Below, piece by piece: positions 56,198 to 64,000 of a stretch of 64,000 nt of DNA. The notes under the pieces are model-generated. The model saw only the letters and a list, made by a program, of their open reading frames with translations, did not search any database and was not told where the DNA came from. Made by a program: the position numbers and the translations under genes. Position 1 is the first letter of the stretch; every line of letters starts with the position of its first letter. The stretch is from positions 123,101,879-123,165,878 of the forward strand of contig NC_072896.1 in the NCBI RefSeq assembly GCF_027943255.1. Direction: 5' to 3'. The stretch is from Anastrepha obliqua (lineage: Eukaryota; Arthropoda; Insecta; Diptera; Tephritidae).

Positions 56198-57518
56198 ATT
56201 AAGAGAAGTGCAAGTAATAAATGAAACAATTACCGTAATACATTTAATAGATTTAACAGAAATAAATATAATATTTTCGCAAATAGAATCCAATATTAAA
56301 AATTTAGATATTCCCCATAAGGATTTATTACTCAAAGAAATAGAAATACTTAAAGACAAAGTTAAATCAATTACACCTTCGCCAGTGAATTTTAAACAAA
56401 AAAGAGGACTTTTAAATATTGTCGGGACAACTCATAAATGGCTATTTGGCACAATGGACGACGATGACCGTCAAGAAATTTTATACCATTTAAAAGTTAC
56501 GGACGAAAATAATCACAACGTTATTGAAACAGTTAATAAACAAATTCAGATAAACCTACACTTTAATGACACTTTAAACCTACTAAAAAATAATATAGAA
56601 GAAGACAGAAAAAGAATCCAGGCAGCTTTTAACGAAATTAAAACCAGGAACAGCGAAATTGTAAGATATTTTCTATACTTAGACCAAATGCAAAAAATCA
56701 GATACTTGAAAAATAGGCTTAATCAAATTCAAGATAACATATCAGCGGCTAGGCATAAGATTTTACACCCTAGTATATTGACGGCCAATGAAATAGAATG
56801 TTACAATATTGATTTTTATAAGCTAAAATTACTAAAATTAGGTATAATGAAATACGAAAAATCTAAGTTAATTATTGCCATTAAAATACCAACAAATTTT
56901 ATTAAAACCTATGTAAACGCTATAGTGCCAATACCCAACAAAGAGTTCATGGAAATAAATACTGATATTGAATATGTTGTCGAAATAGCAAATAACGTAT
57001 ATTCTTATGAAGAAGAGACAGATTTGAAAAATTTGAAAAAAACTCAAAACTGTGTATATTATCAAAACTGTATGTTAAAGTATAACAACAAATTCGAGAT
57101 CCTAGCTATGGACGATGAAACTTTAATCGTTAAGAATGCAATAAATGAAACTGTTTTACAAAATTGTGGCGACCGAAAAATCACACTTAACAAAAATTAT
57201 TTAATATCTGTATACAACTGTAAAATAACAATAAAAGAGTACGTTTTTCAAAATAAAATAGAAATTGTAAAAGAGAAATATTACATTCCAGTAAACAACG
57301 AAAATAACATGTTTGAAAAAGAAATTAACTTCAAAAAAATTGTATTGGAAAATTTTGAAAATATTAAAGAAATAAAAGAATTAAAATATCACAGAAATGT
57401 TTCTTATGCAATAAGCACTTTCTTTTTTGTAAGCATTCTTATAATTATTGTGATATTGTATTTAAGAAAAAATAATAATAAAATTAAGATTGTCAATAAA
57501 ATTGAAAAAAAAATCTGA
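56097..57518 (+). CDS. Errantivirus-type envelope (Env) protein, intact frame
   Basis: The frame is 473 residues and overlaps the end of pol by 101 bp in another frame. In this family Env is translated from a spliced mRNA, so the displayed ATG (56097) may not be the true start. Visible parts are an N-terminal hydrophobic signal-like segment (about 1-18), a basic furin-type cleavage site 'KQKR' near residue 100 followed by a Gly-rich hydrophobic fusion-peptide-like stretch, helical heptad-type regions, several Cys in the C-terminal half, and a single membrane segment near 437-460 with a short basic tail. This layout is that of the errantivirus/baculovirus F-type envelope proteins. It is the only retroviral gene of this copy with no lesion. 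Confidence 0.85.
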   Translation: MATFVLVITILVTGTQGTLQVNKILEETGYTQIKLREVQVINETITVIHLIDLTEINIIFSQIESNIKNLDIPHKDLLLKEIEILKDKVKSITPSPVNFKQKRGLLNIVGTTHKWLFGTMDDDDRQEILYHLKVTDENNHNVIETVNKQIQINLHFNDTLNLLKNNIEEDRKRIQAAFNEIKTRNSEIVRYFLYLDQMQKIRYLKNRLNQIQDNISAARHKILHPSILTANEIECYNIDFYKLKLLKLGIMKYEKSKLIIAIKIPTNFIKTYVNAIVPIPNKEFMEINTDIEYVVEIANNVYSYEEETDLKNLKKTQNCVYYQNCMLKYNNKFEILAMDDETLIVKNAINETVLQNCGDRKITLNKNYLISVYNCKITIKEYVFQNKIEIVKEKYYIPVNNENNMFEKEINFKKIVLENFENIKEIKELKYHRNVSYAISTFFFVSILIIIVILYLRKNNNKIKIVNKIEKKI

Positions 57519-57595
57519 GGATGTGGAACTGGAAGCCATTAAAGAGAAATACGGCTTAAAAAATAACAAACCATAAGATCCAGGAGAATCTTTTG

Positions 57596-57609
57596 ACAAA
57601 GGGGGGAGG
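57596..57609 (+). other. Polypurine tract of the gypsy-group element
   Basis: The purine run 'aaaggggggagg' lies directly before the 3' LTR, in the position of the plus-strand primer. Confidence 0.8.
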
Positions 57610-58066
57610 AGTTACGTACCATCACTCCACCACCCTATCTATTTATTTCTCTTTTTTGAGTTTTGACAGTATTGTCTTGCATTTAATGAAATTGGAATCA
57701 TACACCAAATTATTTAAATGCCAAGATACTAAGATTTCACAAATAAAGGTTCCCACCAAAAGATTTGCTTAGTATGCAAAATTACACCGACACGTTTTTC
57801 GCTCAATGCAGTTATGCTCTCAATAAGCATAAGGTACTGCATAAAGTGAGCGCAAAACAGGTGTCATTAGAATTAAGGAAATTGTAAAAAGTCAGTCTGT
57901 AAATTCACAGCAACCAAGAAGGTTGAATTTGTTTAAAGAATAAAACCGTGAAAAATAAAAATTAAATTTAGTGTTTCAATTTAAGTCTAAAGACTTAAAA
58001 TACATTAGAAAATAAAAATTAAATTTAGTGTTTCAATTTAAGTCCAAAGACTTAAAATACGTTAGT
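57610..58066 (+). repeat. Gypsy-group 3' LTR
   Basis: The LTR is 457 bp, differs from the 5' LTR at about four positions, and carries the same internal 57-bp duplication. The right target duplication CGCG follows at 58067-58070. Confidence 0.92.
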
Positions 58067-58070
58067 CGCG

Positions 58071-58820
58071 TGACTACGGTCAAACTAAATACATAATTTT
58101 GTTCAGTGTTTTCAGTATTTATTGATATTTGACCATGAAAAGACTTACGCCTTAACAATGTTTACAAATCGTACAATCCTATAACGAGATCGCAGCTCTC
58201 TAAAAAGTGTTCATCGCGCGCGTTGGGTCCCGAATTTTGTTCAGCGATGAGGCCAATTGTTTGCTTAATGGCTACGCCAACAAGAAAAATTGCTGTATTT
58301 GAGTTAAAGAGCAACCCCAGGCCATTCAAGAACAACCATGACATCCATTGAGGGCTTGAGGCCTATGGGCTTGAGGAATCATTGGCCATATTTCTTCAAA
58401 GACGAGGGTGGCGCCAATGTAACTGTGAATGGCGAACGCTATCAGGCCATGATAAAATGCGTTTTGGAGCCGGAAATTGAATCCCGTTATCTCCACAACA
58501 TTTGGTTCCAACAAGACAGCGCTGCTTGCCATACAGCACGTGAAACAATGAATGCACTGTGTCGCCATTTCGGTGAGAAATTTCACTCGCTTCGAACTAA
58601 CGGATTGGCCACCAAGATCGTGTTATATCACACCTTTGGAATTTGGTTTGTGGGCGTATGTAAAGTCTAAATGCTTTGTGGATAAACCACTTTCGATTGA
58701 GCCATTGGAAGCCAACATTACTACAGTAATTCGTGAGATGCAAACCGAAGTCCTCCAGCGAGTCATTCACCGAATTACGGCGCAGTTGTATCCAGCATTT
58801 GAAAGGGATTATCTTTAAGA
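58071..58820 (+). pseudogene. Rosa-like (DD41D-type) mariner transposase fossil
   Basis: ATG 58134 opens a decayed frame that jumps from the N-terminal start directly to 'RILFSDEANC' with the first catalytic Asp near 58225, so most of the DNA-binding domain is deleted. Next come 'VTVNGERYQAM' (58422-) and 'WFQQDSAACHTARETM' (58503-) with the second Asp. After a frame change, 'ITPLEF' has Glu at the place of the third acidic residue, and 'VKSK..VDKPLS' and 'VLQRVIHRITAQL' end near 58818. The spacing from second to third acidic residue is about 41 codons once the small deletion is counted, which fits the rosa lineage. It is the right part of the element split by the gypsy-group insertion. Confidence 0.75.
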
Positions 58821-58869
58821 AATAAATGTCATGAATGGCTCTACACAAAAATAATAAAGATTGCCTGGT

Positions 58870-60545
58870 CAATTTGAATTTTCGTTGTTTTATTTCAATT
58901 TGGAATCCATTACCTCGGAATTGGTCACACTTTACTAGAATCCTAATAATTTTGTAGCGGACGGTGATGTTGTTGAGCAAGGATTTGCCTGCTGTCTTGT
59001 TATCAAAGCTTTCCACTATTCTGGTCCTACAAGTGATAGCTATTTTAGTTTCTCTATTCCAAAATTAAAGGCTGTAGAACTGTTTTTTCCCTCCTGCTTG
59101 AGATTAAGTTAGTTACATATTTTTCTCAATATCTCTTAAGTGTGTAAGTATTTGCAAATATGTTGAGACCTGCCTTATTTGCCGGCCTATCTGAAGTGCC
59201 TATAGAAAACCGAAAACTGCACACCATCCCATTTTCCCTATGCACTCGTGCACACGAATGTTTCTGCTCAGTAATGTGTTTCACTGCTATTTGTGCATAC
59301 TTCGAGGCGCGCTGGCTATGAGTTCGCACGCGTGCTGCGAATTTGAAATGAGTTAGCGCACTCTGCGCACACAAAAACTGACTGAGTGTTCCTTGCGTTT
59401 GAGGATAAGTGTTTGACTGCTTCTGAATTTTCAATGTCATTCATTTGTGTGCTTAGGTGCAGCATTTGTGAGGAACGTTTTTATTCAATGATGGTTGGTG
59501 TTATGAATAAATCAGATGATGTGCGTGCGATCTCAAAGTGATAAACGCATTTATGTAGGTATTAATTAAATTAATGAGGTACTTAAATTTCGAAATATCT
59601 GTAAGTAGCAAATCTACTTTGAAATTGGAGTGAGTGCTGCGGTATGAGTGCTGCACGCACACATATGCATGTGAGTGTTTTTATTTAGAAGTACGCATTG
59701 CTAGTGGAGAATGGAAATTTGCTAGATTGAGATAGACTTGGCATTTCAATGCAATTTGACAGCCATATAACAGCATTTGATATGCAAAACCGCATTTATA
59801 ATTGACATGAAAAATGAATAACGGATTGTGCCATGCCAGTTTCATTTATTGACATGACATGTTGGCCGTCTGGTGTGGTTTTTTTTCATTTTATGTTTTT
59901 TGGCTTTTCAAATCAACCACGAAAACCACAAACCTTTTTACTGTGCATTTTAATCGCAAAATGATAGGATTTTGATTTTCACAGCCACGTGTCTGTGAGT
60001 TGGAGTTGCGCGACGCAGTTCGAGGGAATACAAAACACTGAATTTCTATTGCTTGTGTGGCAAATATGTATGCGTGTATGTAACTGTATATTTATGATTT
60101 GATTAGCGCCAAATTTGAATGGCTGCAGTTAGTGCAGAAAAAAGCAGAAGTCGACTGGAATTTGCATTCGAAATTTCAATACGTTTTTTCAACTGCAGTT
60201 CATGCGCATTGTTGGTTTTTTATAATTTTTGTTTTTTAATGCTCCTGGTTTAAGGTATTTAAGGCTTCTGATTTATTTAACTACACCCACACTTTACTGC
60301 ACATTCGAGCTGACTGCGCCAAAACTTGTGTTACTTGCAAATATTTCAACTTTTTTTGAGAGCTTATGCAAATTTAACTTAATTGTTTTATTTGTTCTAT
60401 TTGATTGACTAAATGCTTTACTTTCATGTGCAATTACGGACACTCAAGTGTCTTTAGGATCTTTGGGTTCATCGCTTTGTGGACTAATCAATGCGCACGC
60501 CTGCTTAGTCTGAGCGGAATATTCTCCATTCTCACTCCTTCAACG
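58870..60545. other. Unassigned non-coding stretch
   Basis: No gene is supported. The part 59180-59420 is slightly richer in G+C and in CG dinucleotides but lacks a recognisable frame. Confidence 0.4.
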
Positions 60546-60547
60546 GA

Positions 60548-60712
60548 AGTGTAGCCTAGTTAACCTGTCCCCGGATGGCTCAAAATTGTATGGAAGCGTT
60601 GGCGGAAAAGTATTCTGCAAGGAACTCCCCATTAGTCTCATGTTCAGGTTACCGAAGCACTGCAATGTATTCCTAGCAGAGGTAGCGGAAATTAAAGAAA
60701 CGGCGGATTGAA
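60548..60712 (+). pseudogene. LINE RNase H N-terminal scrap
   Basis: The forward frame reads 'PDGSKLYGSVGGKVF' and 'FRLPKHCNVFLAEVAEI', the start of a LINE RNase H domain with its first Asp and the Glu. It then stops. Neither end is defined. It is followed by a (GAT)n microsatellite at about 60733-60751. Confidence 0.6.
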
Positions 60713-63155
60713 TGATGAAATAATTGGTTTTGATGATGATGATGATGATGTCCAAGATTTGTCGATATTTGGTGTACACTTTTTTTAGTGTTGACTGTAT
60801 ATGCAAAAAATTTCACGAGTTACACACTGGAATAAATTCCACCCAATCACTTGTTTTGATCTGCATAAATTCGGGGCGTACCAAATACTGAGTACTTACT
60901 GCATGAATTTGAATAGTAGAGTTGGCGTTCCTAAAATACAGTAACGGTATATTCCCAGATATTAGAAATGAATAAACCACAAACCATCAAACATTTTGTG
61001 TGTGTGTCTACCTTCATGCTCTATATAAAAATAATCAACATTCAAAAAATAAAAATAAAAATAAAAATAAAAATAGTTACAACTAGTCAAAATATTGATG
61101 TACTATCATTTGTCGCTGTCTGTACATATATATGTTTATATTTATATTTGTTTTTTTTTTTTACTTTGTTTGGCTTTATATTTATTTTTTTCCCATGATT
61201 CCTAGGTGGAACACAAGGCCTCGCTGGCTGTATATACATTACTTTTTTTAATTTGGATGCAACCTTTGTTAAGCATCTGATTATTCTAGCATTCAAGCAT
61301 TCTAGCTTTTTTCATAGAATTTTTCTTGAATTTTTTTTTTTTTTGCCTCAACATTTTATCTTTTAAATGGGGGAACCTAAAATCGCATTCTAAGCTCATC
61401 AACCTTCCTACCCTTTCTTTTGGCCGCACTGAAATGGTCTAGAAATTTGAAAAAATCGATTTTTTGTTTTTTGCATATCTTCAAAGTTTAGACCTTCAAA
61501 AATATGCCCTTCAACGGATTTTTCAAAATTCGAATTATTTTCGAAGATACAGTGGATTTTGTGACGTGGCGTCTAAGCCGGCCGAGTGGAGCGAATCGCA
61601 CAATGAACGGCAGATCTTACCGGACGACTTGAGGACTCGTTCTTTCCAGAAAATCTTTTGTATCCCACACAACCTTTATTTATTCTATACATACATATAT
61701 ACTTTCTACTTCTATAATATAGACCTGGAAATGTAACGCCGATTAATCCAGAGTGAGTAGTAAATATTATGATCTGAGTTATTCTATTGGAATTGTTGCT
61801 CAAACTTCAAACGCGATTTTTTAAAACTACTTTTTTTGAAATGGTCGTCATGATATCTCAAGTTCTACTTCGCCAATGGCTTTGAAGTTTGATAAGAGTG
61901 TTTTATTATACATCTTTCGATCGCGCTTGCCTCGGATTTTGAAAAACTTAAGTTTGAAGTATTTTTAAAAAATTTGAAAAAGTAAAAAAAGAGGGCAAAC
62001 ATTTTTTTTTTCAAGTTGACGCCATTTTGGGATTTTTGTTTTTTTTTTTTTGATTTGGCGTAATCCGTTAGCGACATCCTAACTAATGAAGAATTTTTTT
62101 AATTTGTTTGTTTTAGATCATTACAAGGGTTGGAATCGTGTCAACCATGGAGCATCGTTTTTTATGTAGCCCCCACACCGCCGGCCTGTAATTCCAAGAT
62201 TTTTTTATTTTATTAATATAGTATTTTTTTATACCTTTCCACTATTAATAAAAACCATAAAAAAGTGGATAGTAAAAATGTTTTTCATTTTTTTATCTTA
62301 GTATTAAAAATACCTAAAATTAAGGCGTCTAGATCAGAATACCCCCTTAACCATAATGTTCAAGTATTAACACCTTTTAACTCTCTTCTTTTTAAAACCA
62401 TCTTAATTTAGTACGAAGTAAATGCAGGCAGAGGAGTAGTTGAATAATTAACTTTGAAACTTATAAGTTTAGCTTAGGCAACCCTTGGCATTTCGTTGCC
62501 GAAAAGTTTAGATACTCTCTGTTACCGGCAAGTGATGGGTAGGACTATTATCGTTATTATTATTATTATTACTATTAATTCATTTTTATTAACATTTCTT
62601 ATACTCTGTTTAATTTTATTACTAATTCTATTAAAATTTTCCAAGTTTTTAATATTCGCAATCTCTCAGATAAGCTTCAGGGAAATTGATTCAAAAATAA
62701 AGTAATTAAAACAAGAGTGGCTGATTTTTTCTTTAGTGCAAAGGCTTTACAAACTCAAATTGTTCAAATATTAGTAATGAGCTTGGTAAAGGACGATTAC
62801 TCAGAAGGAGTAAATTATTTATATTAAACAATACTCACCTTTACGCGTCCCTTTGCCTACTCAGATTTGATTTTATTGCCAAGAGTAGAAATATTTACTT
62901 TCATTTATGCTCACCGTTGCTTATGAGAATTTTACATATTTATAAATATTTTTTACCTCTAATATATAGCAGAAAAAGTTTATCTAAAATTCAATTGACA
63001 AAATCACAGCAAATCACTTGTTCTTTCACTTCGTCCCACTCTTTCACTTTTGGTATAACCAAACACACGAAAAAGAATCACAAATTATTGATATTTATAG
63101 CAAAAATATTGCTCCATTTTCCTATTATTTCTATTTATGAACGACACAATACTTA
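60713..63155. other. AT-rich non-coding stretch with simple repeats
   Basis: No gene is supported. (AAAAAT)n lies at about 61048-61076 and (TTA)n at about 62552-62575. Long T-runs occur near 61329-61345 and 62037-62052. Confidence 0.5.
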
Positions 63156-63159
63156 ATTT

Positions 63160-63313
63160 GCGCTTCTGTTTATTTTTTTCACAGCTCAATAGTTTTTCGA
63201 TCACTTCGTAAGCGAGTTCGCGTGTCAGCGCTTTGGCAGCTGTTATGGCATTGAAGTGCTTTGCGCGCTTGTAGCTCAGCTCAAGCTGCCTTTTGATCAG
63301 CGTGGTAAAATAT
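63160..63313 (-). CDS. Candidate protein-coding exon (partial), unrecognised
   Basis: On the minus strand an acceptor-like 'tttttcaacgcag' ends at 63314. The DNA then stays open with balanced, gene-like codons and reads 'FTTLIKRQLELSYKRAKHFN' followed by 'AITAAKALTRELAYEVIEKL'. The composition contrasts with the AT-rich surroundings. It becomes AT-rich again after about 63175, so the exon probably ends near 63160-63185; no strong donor was found. The frame itself runs on to a stop at 63085. The sequence is helical and charged with no recognised motif. It could be an exon of a host gene continuing beyond the window, or a chance frame. Confidence 0.35.
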
Positions 63314-63319
63314 CTGCGT

Positions 63320-64000
63320 TGAAAAATGTTTGTGGCATGCCACAAATTTCCTACATATATGCACAAGTGAATGTTTGAGCTAAGCTGGGATTTTTGTACT
63401 CAAACTCTTTCCCGTAGTCAACTTTTGTGGATAATTTGTTTAGTGTATAGGAAACACTTAGAAATGTAATTGTCATATCAGAAAAAGTAGCGCTTGCGGT
63501 TTTTGTAGAGTGCATACTCTTTTAATTTGCCCTCTGATGTGCACACTTACCAATGGAAGCAGGTTAGATTAAGGCGTGAGAAAAATTCATAAAGAAAAAA
63601 TAATAATAAAAGTAAAAAAAACCAAAAAAAAAATAAATAAAAAATTTAAATAAAAATAAAAGTACAAATATAAATTCATTTATACTTTCCATAATGAAAT
63701 AAATATTGAGGTTACCACAAAAGCTTAATCAGCAGAACAGAGTGAATAGCAATCCGCAACAGTTTCACCTAATTATTTTATCTGATTTTTTCTAGGTTTT
63801 GTGATTAGTGTGAGCATTGAAAGGGAAATGAATCTGTCAACAAAAGCCTAACAATAGCAACTGCACATTTCGACAGCGCCGAGCAGTAGTCACGTATTCG
63901 AATTCAATACTCGCTTATTTAAACGAATAATCAATTTATTTATATCTTTACTGTCTAAGCGTGCCTGTTTGCAAGTCTCTGTGCAAGCAAATTATTTTGT
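63320..64000. other. Unassigned AT-rich stretch at the right edge
   Basis: I see no gene. An A-rich run lies at about 63585-63665. Confidence 0.45.

Larger units (their letters stand above)
51175..58066 (+). mobile_element. Gypsy-group LTR retrotransposon with env (errantivirus type), broken gag and pol
   Basis: Two 457-bp LTRs (51175-51631 and 57610-58066) start AGTTAC and end TTAGT. They are flanked by the 4-bp duplication CGCG. A serine-tRNA-type primer site follows the 5' LTR, and a polypurine tract precedes the 3' LTR. The gene order is gag, pol and env, with pol in the -1 frame of gag and env overlapping the end of pol, as in 17.6/297/gypsy-type errantiviruses. I count about four substitutions between the LTRs (about 99% identity), so the insertion is recent. 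The total is 6892 bp. Gag has one stop, and pol has one stop and one frame change; env is open. Confidence 0.93.

Noticed and set aside
63250..63300. tRNA-like start ('tgtagctcagc')
   Set aside because: No matching T-arm, anticodon arm or acceptor stem follows, and the stretch fits better as the candidate exon on the minus strand.

Overview
The window looks like gene-poor nuclear DNA from a higher fly, most likely a tephritid fruit fly. This is an inference from three things. The DNA is very AT-rich with many CATA/TATG microsatellites. The transposable elements are typical of flies: BEL/Pao, a gypsy-group element with env, an I-like LINE, several mariner/Tc1 families and a hAT-like element. 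One mariner fossil resembles the DD41D 'rosa' lineage described from Ceratitis. No complete host gene could be recognised. Only two short coding-like stretches (17167-17373 on + and about 63160-63313 on -) are candidates for host or pseudogene exons. The rest is transposon layers, simple repeats and unassigned AT-rich DNA, as in a large intron or intergenic region.

Layout, left to right. 1-7013: AT-rich DNA with a diverged ~125-bp tandem array that contains an inverted part (about 2490-4110), a LINE C-terminal fossil (4440-5015) and a Tc1 transposase fossil split by a short interspersed repeat (5030-5850). 7014-12575: a BEL/Pao retrotransposon on the minus strand, with two LTRs in which I see no difference, a 5-bp target duplication and a long open gag-pol frame that stops early inside the integrase. 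13210-13741: a short mariner derivative with both inverted ends. 20400-23560: two decayed full-size mariners separated by a 21-bp minisatellite. 25145-28110: a stack of nested repeats in which a hAT-like element (25330-27545) interrupts a LINE. 29120-29617: another LINE 3' end. 32150-32920: an A-rich degenerate minisatellite. 36515-37490 and 48491-49560: two related LINE 3' fragments on the minus strand. 38840-44472: a nearly intact I-like LINE with target duplication, (TAA)10 tail, core promoter motif, ORF1 with one frameshift and ORF2 with one in-frame stop. 51175-58066: a gypsy-group retrotransposon with gag, pol and env and 4-bp duplications, inserted in a rosa-like mariner fossil (51121-51170 plus 58071-58820). 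58870-64000: mostly unassigned DNA with one LINE RNase H scrap.

The genes do not form a host pathway. Within each retroelement they are the usual sets: capsid-like Gag, protease, reverse transcriptase, RNase H and integrase (LTR elements), or endonuclease, reverse transcriptase and RNase H (LINE). Insertion order can be read from the nesting. The fossils (Tc1, LINE scraps, rosa mariner) are oldest. The hAT-like and gypsy elements landed in such fossils. The BEL, I-like and gypsy copies look youngest, judging by LTR identity, clear duplications and few lesions. I found no convincing sign of a wholly new biological system. The most useful observations are the precisely bounded young elements, the nesting, the retained env frame beside broken gag and pol, and the two unexplained coding-like stretches. 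All similarity statements come from recognising motifs by eye; no database search was run.
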